A stretch of DNA of 64,000 nt from Streptomyces olivoverticillatus (GCF_014203555.1 NZ_JACHJH010000002.1:776791-840790); one strand, 5' to 3'. Positions 53,004 through 62,700 are shown, counted from the first letter of the stretch. Notes: generated from the letters alone by a model not told the origin. Made by a program: numbers and translations.

Positions 53004-54380
53004 GTGGTGGAGCATACGGACGACGGCGTGGAGGCGGCCGGTGACGCCGGCGGGGCCGACGACGGCGTCACCGAGGTGCTCGACCGCCCGCTGCCCGAAG
53101 GGATCCGGCGGCGCGTCGTCGCGCTCGTCGCGGAGGCCTTCGGCGGGCTGACGGTCACCGAACTCCCTCCCCAATTGCGGCAGTACGCCCGGTTCACCCC
53201 CAGTCGGCGGGCCAAGTTCGCGGGCAACGCCATGGCCGCGGCCGTGGAGAGCGACGCCGTCTTCCGGCAGCGCATCTCCGCCCGGCTGCGCGAGGTGGGC
53301 TCCGAGCTCGTCCAGGCGCTCGACGCCGGTGCGCCGCCCGCGGCCGCGGACCCGGAGGACGTGGCCGCCATGGCCTTCGTGCTGCGCCCGGCCGGCTGGG
53401 TCAAGCTGGTCACGGCGGGCGGCGAGGAGGCGCAGCGGGCGAGCGCCGAGCGGGCCGACGAGGAGGCCCGGCGCGAGCTGCAGGAGCTGCGCGAGGAGCT
53501 GGCCGCGGCCCGCAGCGAGGCGCGGACCGAGGCCGACCGGGTCCGCTCCGAACTGGCCGCCGCGCGCAAGGAGGCGGAGTCGCTCCAGCGCAAACTGCGC
53601 AGCGCGGTCAGCGATGTGCGGCGCGGTGAGGCGGCGCTGCGCAAGGCGCAGGCCGAGCTGGAGTCCGTACGGTCCGAGGCCGCGGCCGAGAAGGCGGCGG
53701 CGCAGGGCGAGACGCGGCGCGTCAAGGCGCGGCTGGCGGAGGCGGAAGCGGCGCTGGAGGCGAGCCGCCGGGCGGTGCGCGAGGGCCGCAGCGTGGAGGA
53801 CATGCGGCTGCGGCTGCTGCTGGACACGGTGCTGGACGCGGCCCAGGGGCTGCGGCGGGAGCTGGCGCTGCCGCCCGCCTCGGTGCATCCGGCGGACACG
53901 GTGGACGCGGTGCGGCCGGGCACGATGACGCCCAAGGACATCGCCACCCGCGCCCTGTCGGAGACCGATCCGGCGCTGCTGGACCAGCTGCTGGCGCTGC
54001 CTCAGGCGCATGTGGTCGTCGACGGCTACAACGTGACCAAAACGGGCTATCCGACGATGCCGCTGGACAAGCAGCGGCTGCGCCTGCTGGGCGGGCTGGC
54101 GATGCTGGCCGCGCAGACCGGTGCCGAGGTGACCTGCGTCTTCGACGGGGCCGAGCTGGCCGCGCCGGTGCTGCTGGCGCCGCCGCGCGGGGTGCGGGTG
54201 CTGTTCAGCAAGCCGGGGGTGACGGCGGACGAGCTGATCCGTCAGCTGGTGCGCGCCGAGCCGCCGGGCCGTCCGGTCGTGGTGGTCTCGACGGACCGTG
54301 AGGTGGCGGACGGGGTCGCCAAGGCGGGGGCACGGCCGGTGGCATCGGCCCTCTTGCTCAAGCGACTTGCCCGGACCTGA
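53004..54380 (+). CDS. NYN domain protein with central coiled coil
   Basis: A 458-residue protein: an N-terminal helical domain (PEGIRRRVVALVAEAFGGL and LRQYARFTPSRRAKFAG), a coiled coil of about 130 residues at 150-285 (RRELQELREELAAARSEART), and a C-terminal NYN/YacP-like nuclease domain with VVVDGYNVTKTGYP (catalytic Asp and Asn), VTCVFDGAE and VVVVSTDREVADGV. It is a predicted RNA-binding or RNA-cleaving protein of the PIN-like fold. GTG 53004 has GGGAG 8 bases upstream. It is encoded just before two cell-wall hydrolases, as known for Streptomyces. Confidence 0.9.
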   Translation: MVEHTDDGVEAAGDAGGADDGVTEVLDRPLPEGIRRRVVALVAEAFGGLTVTELPPQLRQYARFTPSRRAKFAGNAMAAAVESDAVFRQRISARLREVGSELVQALDAGAPPAAADPEDVAAMAFVLRPAGWVKLVTAGGEEAQRASAERADEEARRELQELREELAAARSEARTEADRVRSELAAARKEAESLQRKLRSAVSDVRRGEAALRKAQAELESVRSEAAAEKAAAQGETRRVKARLAEAEAALEASRRAVREGRSVEDMRLRLLLDTVLDAAQGLRRELALPPASVHPADTVDAVRPGTMTPKDIATRALSETDPALLDQLLALPQAHVVVDGYNVTKTGYPTMPLDKQRLRLLGGLAMLAAQTGAEVTCVFDGAELAAPVLLAPPRGVRVLFSKPGVTADELIRQLVRAEPPGRPVVVVSTDREVADGVAKAGARPVASALLLKRLART

Positions 54381-54455
54381 GCGTCAATTGACCGTTACCG
54401 ACTGTGTCACGTTGGTAAAGGATGTACCGCCGACCAAGATTTTTCGCAAGATAAT

Positions 54456-54485
54456 TTGAACGGTGGCAACAGGGGTCACTAGGGT
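54456..54485 (+). promoter_or_regulatory. promoter of the first NlpC/P60 gene
   Basis: TTGAAC (54456-54461), 18-base spacer, TAGGGT (54480-54485), a good HrdB-type promoter giving a leader of about 110 bases. GTTAC and GTCAC half-sites occur upstream at about 54393-54411. Confidence 0.65.
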
Positions 54486-54600
54486 CGTACCTCGAACCTT
54501 CATCCGGTGGATCATCCATTCGGGATGCCCGGGGAAGGTCCCGTCGCGCCTCAAAGGTCTTCGCGCGGCGGGCGGCCCAGAGAAGAAGGAGCTCGTCTCC

Positions 54601-55665
54601 GTGGCGTCCCACCGTCGTCCCAAGCAGCCGAGCCGGGCTCGGGTCACCGTGCTGACCGCGACCGCCGCCGCGGCCGTCGCCTTCTCCGCGCAGGCCGCAC
54701 ACGCCGCCGACCCCAAGCTCTCGAAGTCCGAGGCCAAGGACAAGGTCGACAAGCTCTACGAAGAGGCGGAGCAGGCCACCGAGAAGTACAACGGCGCCAA
54801 GGAGCAGCACGACAAGCTGGAGAAGCAGGTCAGCGCCCTCCAGGACAAGGTCGCGCGCGGCCAGGAGGAGCTCAACAAGCTCCGCACCGGCCTCGGTCTG
54901 ATGGCCAACTCGCAGTACCGCACCGGGTCCATTGACCCCACGCTCCAGCTGCTGCTCAGCTCGGACCCCGACTCGTACCTGGAGAAGGCGTCCACGCTCA
55001 ACCAGTTGAGCGCCAAGCAGGCCGACACGCTCCGGATGATCGCCGCCAAGCAGCGCACGCTCAAGCAGGAGCGCGAGGAGGCCTCCGGCAAGCTCGCCGA
55101 CCTGGAGTCCACCCGCAAGGCGCTGGAGGACCGCAAGGGCGAGGTCCAGGGCAAGCTGGCCGACGCCCAGCAGGTGCTCAACGGCTTCACGGAGCAGGAG
55201 CGCGCCGAGATCACCGGTGCCGACCAGAAGGGCGGCAGCAGCAGCGGCAAGGGCGGCGGCGACAACGGCCGCGCCAGCCGCTCGGACGCCCGCCCGAACA
55301 TCCCCGCGGGCTCCGGCCGGGGCGCGGCCGCGCTCGCCTACGCGCAGAGCCAGGAGGGCAAGCCGTACGAGTACGGGGCGACCGGCATGTCCACCTGGGA
55401 CTGCTCCGGCCTCACCCAGTGGGCCTACGGCCAGGCGGGCGTCTCCCTGCCCCGCATCTCCCAGGACCAGGCCAACGCCGGTACCCGGATCTACGACCAG
55501 AGCCAGCTCCAACCCGGCGACCTGGTCATCTTCTACGGCGACCAGCACCACGTCGGCCTCTACGCGGGTAACGGCCAGGTCTTCCACGCCCCCCGGACGG
55601 GCGCCTTCGTCCGCTACGAGGCCATGAGCGACATGCCCTTCCAGTTCGGTGTCCGCATCGGCTGA
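54601..55665 (+). CDS. secreted NlpC/P60 endopeptidase (RipA-like)
   Basis: A 354-residue secreted peptidoglycan hydrolase: signal peptide (residues 1-35, ending AAHA), a long coiled coil (about 40-205, KVDKLYEEAEQATEKYNGAK), a Gly/Ser linker and a C-terminal NlpC/P60 domain with catalytic Cys in STWDCSGLTQWAYGQAG, His in YGDQHHVGLYAGNGQV and a third polar residue in FHAPRTG. It cleaves D-Glu to diaminopimelate bonds in stem peptides. GTG 54601 follows AAGGAG. A paralog lies just downstream. Confidence 0.94.
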   Translation: MASHRRPKQPSRARVTVLTATAAAAVAFSAQAAHAADPKLSKSEAKDKVDKLYEEAEQATEKYNGAKEQHDKLEKQVSALQDKVARGQEELNKLRTGLGLMANSQYRTGSIDPTLQLLLSSDPDSYLEKASTLNQLSAKQADTLRMIAAKQRTLKQEREEASGKLADLESTRKALEDRKGEVQGKLADAQQVLNGFTEQERAEITGADQKGGSSSGKGGGDNGRASRSDARPNIPAGSGRGAAALAYAQSQEGKPYEYGATGMSTWDCSGLTQWAYGQAGVSLPRISQDQANAGTRIYDQSQLQPGDLVIFYGDQHHVGLYAGNGQVFHAPRTGAFVRYEAMSDMPFQFGVRIG

Positions 55666-55789
55666 AAAGCCTGTCAAACGCCTGGAGGGCCGCCCGTTCG
55701 GGCGAATCCCGACGGTGGAACCCGACCGTGCGCCCCGCCCTTGACCTGCGTCAGCGGCGGGGCGCCGGCATTCCCGCCCGAGGCGGTCT

Positions 55790-55819
55790 TTGAACAGAGG
55801 GTGAGCGCGCCGCTACTGT
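55790..55819 (+). promoter_or_regulatory. promoter of the second NlpC/P60 gene
   Basis: TTGAAC (55790-55795), 18-base spacer, TACTGT (55814-55819). The same -35 and spacing as the upstream paralog's promoter. Confidence 0.6.
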
Positions 55820-55900
55820 CTGGCGCGCGGTGCCCGGCCGTCGTCCGCCCGTCACCGGGCGGCAGGGACCGCACACTTGAGGAAGGGAGTGCGGCCACCC

Positions 55901-56956
55901 GTGGCGTCCCATCGCCGTCCCACGCAGTCCGGTCTCACCCAGAGCGTCCGCGTCACCGTGCTGTCCGCCGCCGTGGCCACCGCGGCAGCCGCCTTCTCTG
56001 CGGCACCGGCGAGCGCCCGGCCCGCGGAACCGGCCGACGACACCAGGGCACCGGGGACGATGAAGGCACAGCTCGACCGGCTCTACGAGCAGGCGGAGCG
56101 GGCCACCGAGAAGTTCAACGCCGCGGGGGAGCGCGCCGACGCCCTGCGCGAGCGCGTGGAACAGACCGCAGACCGGGTCGCGCGCGGCCAGGAGAAGGTG
56201 AACCGGATGCGCACCGCCCTCGGCATGATCGCCACCGCCCAGTACCGCAACGGGGCCGTCGACCCCGCCATCGAGCTGCTGCTCTCCTCCGACCCCGACG
56301 CCTACCTCGACAAGGCCGCCACCCTCGACCGCGTCACCGGCCGCCAGGCCGAACAGCTGCGCGCCCTGGAAGCCGCCCAGCGCACCCTGCGCCAAGAGCG
56401 CGAGGAGGCCGTCCGCACCCTCGCCGAGCTGGAGGTCAGCCGCAAGGCCGTCCGGCAGCACAAGCAGGAGGTCGAGCAGAAGCTGTCCGCCGCCCGCACC
56501 CTGCTCAACTCCCTGCCGCAGGCCGACCGGGAGGCCTACACCCGCTCCTCGCGCTCCGCCGACCGTGCGGCCGGACCGCTGCTGGGCCTGCCCGAGCTTT
56601 CCGCCGCCTCCTCGCGCGGCTTCGCCGCCGCCATGGCCGTCCGGCAGGCGGTCGGCTCGCCCTACGCCTGGGGCGCCTCCGGCCCCGGCGCCTTCGACTG
56701 CTCCGGGCTGATGCAGTGGGCCTACGGCCGCGCCGGAGTGGGCCTGCCGCGCACCTCGCAGGCCCAGCGCAACGCCGGGCGGCACGTGAGCCTGGCCGAG
56801 GCCCGCCCCGGCGACCTGGTCATCTACCGCGACGACGCCAGCCACGTGGGCATGTACGTGGGCAACGGGCAGGTCGTGCACGCCCCCTACCCCGGCGCAC
56901 GGGTGCGCTACGACCCGGCCAACATGATGCCGATCTCCTCCATCACCCGGCCATGA
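55901..56956 (+). CDS. secreted NlpC/P60 endopeptidase, second copy
   Basis: A 351-residue paralog of the preceding hydrolase, with the same start (ASHRRP), signal peptide, coiled coil (QLDRLYEQAERATEKFNAAGE) and NlpC/P60 domain (Cys in AFDCSGLMQWAYGRAG, His in DASHVGMYVGNGQV). The Gly/Ser linker is replaced by a shorter Ala/Ser stretch. GTG 55901 is chosen by analogy with the paralog; GTG 55889 is in frame and has a better spaced GAGG site, so the true start may be there. It has its own promoter. Confidence 0.92.
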   Translation: MASHRRPTQSGLTQSVRVTVLSAAVATAAAAFSAAPASARPAEPADDTRAPGTMKAQLDRLYEQAERATEKFNAAGERADALRERVEQTADRVARGQEKVNRMRTALGMIATAQYRNGAVDPAIELLLSSDPDAYLDKAATLDRVTGRQAEQLRALEAAQRTLRQEREEAVRTLAELEVSRKAVRQHKQEVEQKLSAARTLLNSLPQADREAYTRSSRSADRAAGPLLGLPELSAASSRGFAAAMAVRQAVGSPYAWGASGPGAFDCSGLMQWAYGRAGVGLPRTSQAQRNAGRHVSLAEARPGDLVIYRDDASHVGMYVGNGQVVHAPYPGARVRYDPANMMPISSITRP

Positions 56957-57004
56957 GCGTGCCCTGAACCGGCCGGGCGGTCCCGCGGCTCGTACGATGC
57001 GGGC

Positions 57005-58261
57005 GTGACGGGCAGGCGGTGGAGCGGACGACGGGCGGTGTGCTGCCTTGCAGCGCTGCTGCTCACCCTCCAGGCCCTCGCCGGATGCGGGCCCACCGCC
57101 TCCTCCGGACGGCCGGACGCCGCCGCGCAGTCCGTGCAGAAGCTGCTGGACGGCTGGGCGGCGGCGCTGCGCGGCAGGGACGAGAGGGCCTATCTCGGGG
57201 CCGTGGACCCGGCCGCGACGGACTACCAAAACGCCCGGGGGCAGGTCTTCGCCAACCTCGCCGCCGTGCCGCTCGCCTCCTGGGACTACCGCATCGTGAG
57301 CACCACGGGCCTTCGCCCCACCCCGGGCGAGGGCGACCGGGCCACCGCCCAGGCCGAGCTGCGCTACCGGCTCGCCGGCTACGACACCGCGCCGGTCACC
57401 GCCCCCGTCCGGCTGACGCTGGTGTGGCGGGGCGGCCGCTGGTACGTGGCCGCCGAGGACACCTCCGGCAGCGGCAGCCAGCTGTGGGAGCAGGGCGCCG
57501 TCACCGTGGTGCGGGGCGAGCACAGCCTCGTCCTCGGCACCGGGCAGGACCAGGGGCGGCTGCGGGCGATGGCGGACCTGGCCGACCGGGCGGTGCCAGC
57601 GGTGAGCGAGGCGTGGCAGCACGGCACGTGGGCGGGCCGGGTGGTCGTCGAGATGCCCGCCTCGCTGGAGCGGATGGGGGCGCTGCTCGGCTCGCCCGCC
57701 GCGAACTACCGGGGCATCGCGGCCGTCACCACCGGCGAGGTCGGCGGGGCCGGCGCCGCCCCCGCCGACCGGATCATCGTCAACCCCGAGGCGTACGGCA
57801 CCCTCGGCGAGTTCGGCCGCCGCATCGTGCTCACCCACGAGACCGCCCACGTGGCCACCCGCGCCCTGACCTCCGCCGCCACCCCGCTGTGGCTCTCCGA
57901 GGGCTTCGCCGACTGGGCCGCCTACCGGGGCACCGGCCGCACCGCCCGCCAGGCCGCCCCCGAGCTGGCCCAGGCCGTCTCGGCGGGCCGGCTGCCCGCG
58001 GCGCTGCCGGAGGACCCCGACTTCGGCTTCGCGGGCGAGCCCGGCCGGCTGGCCCGCGCCTACGAAGAGGGCTGGCTGGCCTGCCGCATGATCGCCGAGA
58101 AGTGGGGCGAGGCGAAGCTCGTCGCCTTCTACCGCGCGGTGGGCGGGCACAAGAAGCGCCCGGGCGCCGTCGAGGCCGCCCTGCAACAGGTGCTCGGCAT
58201 CGGCCAGGCCGATTTCACGGCCCGCTGGCGCACCTATCTGACCGAAGCGTTCAGCGACTGA
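57005..58261 (+). CDS. HExxH metallopeptidase-like lipoprotein
   Basis: A 418-residue lipoprotein (lipobox LAGC near residue 28) with an N-terminal NTF2-like domain (AAQSVQKLLDGWAAALRGRD) and a C-terminal gluzincin-type domain: RIVLTHETAHVATRAL gives HExxH as HETAH, and LWLSEGFADWAAYRG supplies the distal Glu, as in M1-like peptidases. It is probably an extracytoplasmic protease. GTG 57005 has TACGAT 6 bases upstream (56993-56998), so it is likely leaderless. The end overlaps the convergent glycosyltransferase gene by 11 bases. Confidence 0.85.
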   Translation: MTGRRWSGRRAVCCLAALLLTLQALAGCGPTASSGRPDAAAQSVQKLLDGWAAALRGRDERAYLGAVDPAATDYQNARGQVFANLAAVPLASWDYRIVSTTGLRPTPGEGDRATAQAELRYRLAGYDTAPVTAPVRLTLVWRGGRWYVAAEDTSGSGSQLWEQGAVTVVRGEHSLVLGTGQDQGRLRAMADLADRAVPAVSEAWQHGTWAGRVVVEMPASLERMGALLGSPAANYRGIAAVTTGEVGGAGAAPADRIIVNPEAYGTLGEFGRRIVLTHETAHVATRALTSAATPLWLSEGFADWAAYRGTGRTARQAAPELAQAVSAGRLPAALPEDPDFGFAGEPGRLARAYEEGWLACRMIAEKWGEAKLVAFYRAVGGHKKRPGAVEAALQQVLGIGQADFTARWRTYLTEAFSD

Positions 58262-59498
58262 CCAGAGCCGACTCGCGGGGCTCGGTCGGCGGATCGGGCT
58301 CCTGCCCGGCGGCCGGCGGCTCGCTCACCGTCTCGCGCCACAGCCGGCTGCAGGAGACCACCGTCGCGAACACCAGCAGGCCGTTGCGCAGCGTCAGCGT
58401 GGCCACCCCCAGCTTGTCGCTGGCCACCACGTGCGAGAACCAGATGGGGAACTCCAGCTGGGTCAGCGGCGCCGCGATCAGCACGAGCGCCACCGGCAGC
58501 CGCTGCCGGGGCGTGCGCATCGTCATGCACACCGCGCCCAGGCCGATCAGCCACACCATGTACTGCGGGCTGATCACCCGGCTGGTGGTGGTGAACAGCA
58601 GGACTGCCGCGAACGCCGCGTCGTAGAGGGTGGTGGCGGTGAATCTGCGCACCCGCACCCGCCACAGCACCAGCCAGGCGAAGGCCAGCACGCTCAGGCC
58701 CAGCGCGAGCGCGCTGACCGCGTGCACATGGCGGCCCAGGAACTCCACCGAGCCGTAGTTCAGCCGCGCCTTGCCCCGCCAGCCGACGTGCCGCGCCAGG
58801 TGGAAGACCAGCGACCCCAGCGACTCCACCTCGGTGCCCCGGTCGCGCTGGAAGGTGAGGAAGGCCAGCGCACCGGGCATCGCCGCCGCGAACATCATCG
58901 CCATCCCCGCCGCCGTCGCCAAGGCCGCGCCCCAGGTGGACCGGGTCTGCGGACCGCGCCGGGTGCCGACGAGCAGCAGCATCGGCCAGACCTTCAACAG
59001 CGCGCCGAACCCCGTCAGCGCCCCCGCCAGCCGGGTCCGGCGCCCGGCCGTCAGCAGCGCGGCCACGGCGACGGCGGTGACCATCACGTCGTAGCGGGCG
59101 TAGACGATCGGCCCCAGCAGCGGCACCCCGGCCACCCACACCCACGCCCCCAGCGCGCCGCGCCTGCCGCCGCGCGCCGCGTACAGCAGCATCCCGAAGA
59201 CCGCGGCGTCGGCCAGGAAGCACATCACGAAGAACGCGGGGGCGTAGTCGAGGAAGGGCAGCAGCCCGGGGGCGAGCACCGCCAGCGCGGCGGCGGGCGG
59301 ATACTGCCAGGTCACGTCGTCGTACGGGAAGATGCCGGTGCGCAGCACCCCGTACCAGCCCTGGTAGATCACCTCGATGTCGACGGAGACGTCCGAACCG
59401 GGCATGATCCACACCCGGAACACGCACATCAGCAGAACGGCCCGGGTGACGGCCCACGCCACGATCGAGAGCCGCAGACCACTGCCCGCCACCTTCAT
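58251..59498 (-). CDS. GT87-like polyprenol-phosphate-dependent mannosyltransferase
   Basis: A 415-residue membrane protein with about ten helices and the GT-C catalytic acidic motif in the first loop (DVSVDIEVIYQGWYG). The long frame continues upstream to 59549, but ATG 59498 (MKVAGSG) has an AAGGGACGAGG site. DUF2029/GT87 enzymes add mannose from polyprenyl phosphate in envelope glycolipids, and the PimB-like gene next door supports a role in phosphatidylinositol mannoside or protein mannosylation. The substrate is not proven. Confidence 0.85.
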   Translation of the reverse strand: MKVAGSGLRLSIVAWAVTRAVLLMCVFRVWIMPGSDVSVDIEVIYQGWYGVLRTGIFPYDDVTWQYPPAAALAVLAPGLLPFLDYAPAFFVMCFLADAAVFGMLLYAARGGRRGALGAWVWVAGVPLLGPIVYARYDVMVTAVAVAALLTAGRRTRLAGALTGFGALLKVWPMLLLVGTRRGPQTRSTWGAALATAAGMAMMFAAAMPGALAFLTFQRDRGTEVESLGSLVFHLARHVGWRGKARLNYGSVEFLGRHVHAVSALALGLSVLAFAWLVLWRVRVRRFTATTLYDAAFAAVLLFTTTSRVISPQYMVWLIGLGAVCMTMRTPRQRLPVALVLIAAPLTQLEFPIWFSHVVASDKLGVATLTLRNGLLVFATVVSCSRLWRETVSEPPAAGQEPDPPTEPRESALVSR

Positions 59499-59659
59499 CC
59501 ACCTCGTCCCTTCGGGCCGCCACACGTCGCCTTGCCACACGCGGTACACGTGCCGTCACTGCAAGGAATGATGCCGGTCCCGGCCCCCCGCGCGTGCGAT
59601 GACGTGGCGGGGCACGGCTCCGGATAGCCGCCCAGGGACACCCGGTACCCTCGGCGGCG

Positions 59660-60802
59660 ATGCACAAGACCCTGATCGTCACCAATGACTTCCCGCCCCG
59701 GCCCGGCGGAATCCAGGCCTTCCTGCACAACATGGCGCTGCGCCTGGATCCGGCCAGCGTCGTGGTCTACGCCTCCACCTGGAAGCGCGGCAGGGAAGGT
59801 GCCGAGGCCACCGCGCGCTTCGACGCCGAGCAGCCCTTCACTGTGGTCCGTGACCGGACGACCATGCTGCTGCCGACGCCGCGGGTCACCCGGCGCGCGG
59901 CCACTCTGCTGCGCGAGCACGGCTGTACGTCCGTGTGGTTCGGGGCCGCGGCGCCGCTCGCCCTGATGGCCCCGGCCCTGCGCCGGGCCGGCGCCCGCAC
60001 GCTGGTCGCGACCACCCACGGGCACGAGGCGGGCTGGGCCCAGCTGCCCGCCGCCCGGCAGCTGCTGCGCCGGATCGGCGAGGGCACCGACACCATCACC
60101 TACCTGGGCGAGTACACACGCTCGCGGATCGCCTCCGCGCTGACGCAGGGGGCGGCGGCCCGCATGGTGCAACTGCCGCCCGGCGTGGACGAGAAGACCT
60201 TCCACCCCTCCTCGGGCGGCGCCGAGGTGCGCGCCCGGCTGGGCCTGGCGGACCGCCCGGTCGTGGTCTGCGTCTCCCGGCTCGTCCCGCGCAAGGGCCA
60301 GGACACCCTGATAGAGGCCATGCCCCGGATCCTGGCGGCGGTGCCGGACGCGGTGCTGCTGCTCGTCGGCGGCGGCCCCTACGAGGGCGAGCTGCGCAAG
60401 CGCGCCGAGGAGGCCGGCGTCGCGCACGCGGTGCGCTTCACCGGCGCGGTGCCGTGGGAGGAGCTGCCCGCGCACTTCGGCGCGGGGGACGTCTTCGCGA
60501 TGCCGTGCCGTACGCGGCGGGGCGGGCTGGACGTCGAGGGGCTCGGCATCGTCTACCTGGAGGCGTCGGCGACGGGGCTGCCGGTGGTGGCCGGCGACTC
60601 GGGCGGGGCGCCGGACGCGGTCCTCGACGGCGAGACGGGGTACGTGGTCCGGGGCGGCTCCCCCGCCGAGGCGGCGGACCGGATCGTCACACTGCTGCGC
60701 GACCCGGAGCTGCGGCGGCGGATGGGGGAGCGGGGCCGGGAGTGGGTCGAGGAGCGCTGGCGCTGGGACCTGCTGGCGGAACGGCTGAAGGAGCTGCTGT
60801 AG
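59660..60802 (+). CDS. GT4 glycosyltransferase, PimB-like
   Basis: A 380-residue GT-B enzyme: N-terminal LIVTNDFPPRPGGIQAFLHN, the donor-domain start VVVCVSRLVPRKGQDTLIEA, and GGGLDVEGLGIVYLEASA-type EGLGIVYLEA with the E(x7)E pattern. This resembles the PimB' mannosyltransferases that add the second mannose to phosphatidylinositol in Corynebacterium and Mycobacterium. ATG 59660 has TACCCT 8 bases upstream (59646-59651), likely leaderless. An intergenic repeat follows the gene. Confidence 0.88.
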   Translation: MHKTLIVTNDFPPRPGGIQAFLHNMALRLDPASVVVYASTWKRGREGAEATARFDAEQPFTVVRDRTTMLLPTPRVTRRAATLLREHGCTSVWFGAAAPLALMAPALRRAGARTLVATTHGHEAGWAQLPAARQLLRRIGEGTDTITYLGEYTRSRIASALTQGAAARMVQLPPGVDEKTFHPSSGGAEVRARLGLADRPVVVCVSRLVPRKGQDTLIEAMPRILAAVPDAVLLLVGGGPYEGELRKRAEEAGVAHAVRFTGAVPWEELPAHFGAGDVFAMPCRTRRGGLDVEGLGIVYLEASATGLPVVAGDSGGAPDAVLDGETGYVVRGGSPAEAADRIVTLLRDPELRRRMGERGREWVEERWRWDLLAERLKELL

Positions 60803-60895
60803 CAGTTTCAGCCCGTCTGGGGGCACCTCCCAGCGGTAGCTGGGGGAGATTGAGGACACCGCGCGGAGCGCGGTCCGGGGCGAAGCCCCGGGAAC
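60803..60895. repeat. Streptomyces intergenic repeat element, copy 2 with nested insert
   Basis: The same element as at 32887-32943 (CAGCCCGTC ... TTGAGGAC ... CCGGGGCGAAGCCCCG), but interrupted by about 34 bases containing GGGGGCACCTCCCAGCGG and its partner TAGCTGGGGGAG, itself a widespread Streptomyces hairpin. A CCGCGCGGAGCGCGG stem is also present. Confidence 0.65.
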
Positions 60896-60903
60896 CCGGA
60901 ATG

Positions 60904-62700
60904 CTACCCGCGGTAAATCGCCTCGATCTCGTCGGCGAAGTCCTTCGCCACCACGTTCCGCTTGAGCTTGAGCGACGGCGTCACATGGCCGGAGGCCTCC
61001 GTGAACTGGGCGGGCAGGATGCGGAACTTGCGCACCGACTCCGCCTTCGACACCGCCGCGTTGCCGTCGTCCACGGCCTTCTGGACGTCCGCCAGCAGCT
61101 CCGGGTCGTCCGCCAGCTCGGCCGCCGTCAGCCCGGCCGGCTTGCCGTGCTGTTCCAGCCAGCGCGGCAGGAACTCCTCGTCCAGCGTGATCAGCGCGCC
61201 GACGAACGGCCGCGCGTCACCGACCACCATGCACTCGGCGACCAGCGCGTGCGCCCGGATGCGGTCCTCGATCACCGCGGGGGCGACGTTCTTGCCGCCC
61301 GCGGTGACGATGATCTCCTTCTTCCGGCCGGTGATGCGCAGGAAGCCGTCCTCGTCGAGCGTGCCCAGGTCGCCGGTGTGGAACCAGCCGTCGGACAGCG
61401 CGTCGGCGGTGGCCGCCTCGTTGTTCCAGTAGCCCGAGAACAGGTGCTCGCCGTGCAGCAGCACCTCGCCGTCGTCCGCGATGCGCACCACCGAGCCGGG
61501 CAGCGGCTGCCCGACCGTGCCGATCCGCGCCCGGTCCCAGGGGTTGAAGGCGGTCGCCGCACAGGACTCGGTGAGCCCGTAGCCCTCCAGGACGGTGAAG
61601 CCGATGCCGCGGTAGAAGTGGCCCAGCCGTTCGCCCAGCGGGGCGCCGCCGGAGATGGCGTGCGTGGCGCGGCCGCCGAGCACCGCGCGCAGCTTGCCGT
61701 AGACCAGCCGGTCGAAGACCTTGTGCTTGATCCGGAGGCCGAAGGAGGGGCCCGCCGGGGTGTCCTGCGCGCGGCTGTAGGCGATCGCGGTCTCCGCGGC
61801 CTTGTCGAAGATCTTGCCCTTGCCGTCCGCCTGGGCCTTGGCGCGGGCGCCGTTGTAGACCTTCTCGAAGACCCGCGGCACGCCCAGCACCAGCGTGGGG
61901 CGGAAGCTGCCCAGGTCGTCGGTGAGGTTCTTGATGTCGCTGACCAGGCCGAGGCGGATCGGCGCCATCACGGAGGCGATCTCGACGAGCCGGCCGAAGA
62001 CGTGCGCGGCCGGCAGGAAGAGCAGTACGGACGACTCGCCCGTGTTGAACAGCGGCTTGAGCCGCTCGACCACGTTGCCGCACTCGGCGAAGAAGCTGCG
62101 GTGGGTGAGCACACAGCCCTTGGGGCGGCCGGTGGTGCCCGAGGTGTAGACGATGGTCGCGGGGGAGTCCGCGGTCGCCAGCGCGCTGCGCTCGTCCACC
62201 GCCTCGTCCGTCAGCGGCTCACCGGCGGCGCGCAGCCGCTCGACGGCGCCGCGCTCGATCTGCCAGATGTTGGCCAGATCCGGCAGCCGGTCGCGCACGG
62301 AGGCGACGGCCGCCTCGTGGGCCGGGGTCTCCGTCAGACAGGCGACGGCGCCCGAGTCGCCGAGGATCCACTGGATCTGCTCGGGCGAGCTCGTCTCGTA
62401 CACCGGCACGGTCACGGCGCCCGCGCTCCAGATGGCGAAGTCCAGCAGGGCCCACTCGTAGCGGGTGCGCGAGAGCAGCCCGATCCGGTCGCCCGGCTCG
62501 ATGCCCGACGCCATCAGGCCCTTGGCCACGGCCCGGACCTCCGCGAGGAAGCCCGCCGCGGTGACGTCCTGCCAGCGGCCGTCCACCTTGCGCCCTATGA
62601 CGGCGACGTCGGGGTGAAGCGCTGCGTTCCGGCGGATGAGATCCGTCAGGTTTCCGTCGGCTGGGACCTCGTACAGGGCCGGAAGGCTGAACTCGCGCAA
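60904..62700 (-). CDS. long-chain fatty acid--CoA ligase (FadD15-like)
   Basis: A 598-residue adenylate-forming enzyme that activates fatty acids to acyl-CoA. Motifs: the P-loop [20 protein letters not shown], the linker/A5 region [15 protein letters not shown], the [20 protein letters not shown] hinge region, and the C-terminal catalytic Lys in [13 protein letters not shown] 62700 is the only start that fits: a GAGGAG site lies 8 bases before it, and the protein then starts [12 protein letters not shown], the usual N-terminus in Streptomyces. The open frame further upstream has no support. Confidence 0.93.
   Translation of the reverse strand: MREFSLPALYEVPADGNLTDLIRRNAALHPDVAVIGRKVDGRWQDVTAAGFLAEVRAVAKGLMASGIEPGDRIGLLSRTRYEWALLDFAIWSAGAVTVPVYETSSPEQIQWILGDSGAVACLTETPAHEAAVASVRDRLPDLANIWQIERGAVERLRAAGEPLTDEAVDERSALATADSPATIVYTSGTTGRPKGCVLTHRSFFAECGNVVERLKPLFNTGESSVLLFLPAAHVFGRLVEIASVMAPIRLGLVSDIKNLTDDLGSFRPTLVLGVPRVFEKVYNGARAKAQADGKGKIFDKAAETAIAYSRAQDTPAGPSFGLRIKHKVFDRLVYGKLRAVLGGRATHAISGGAPLGERLGHFYRGIGFTVLEGYGLTESCAATAFNPWDRARIGTVGQPLPGSVVRIADDGEVLLHGEHLFSGYWNNEAATADALSDGWFHTGDLGTLDEDGFLRITGRKKEIIVTAGGKNVAPAVIEDRIRAHALVAECMVVGDARPFVGALITLDEEFLPRWLEQHGKPAGLTAAELADDPELLADVQKAVDDGNAAVSKAESVRKFRILPAQFTEASGHVTPSLKLKRNVVAKDFADEIEAIYRG

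Noticed and set aside
54393..54411. MtrA or AfsQ1-type GTnAC repeat before the NlpC/P60 promoter
   Set aside because: GTTAC and GTCAC are present, but the spacing is 7 bases rather than the expected 5 or 6, so I do not call it.
54381..54600. c-di-AMP (ydaO) riboswitch before the NlpC/P60 gene
   Set aside because: Such riboswitches precede some Streptomyces cell-wall hydrolases, but the conserved core bases are not visible here.
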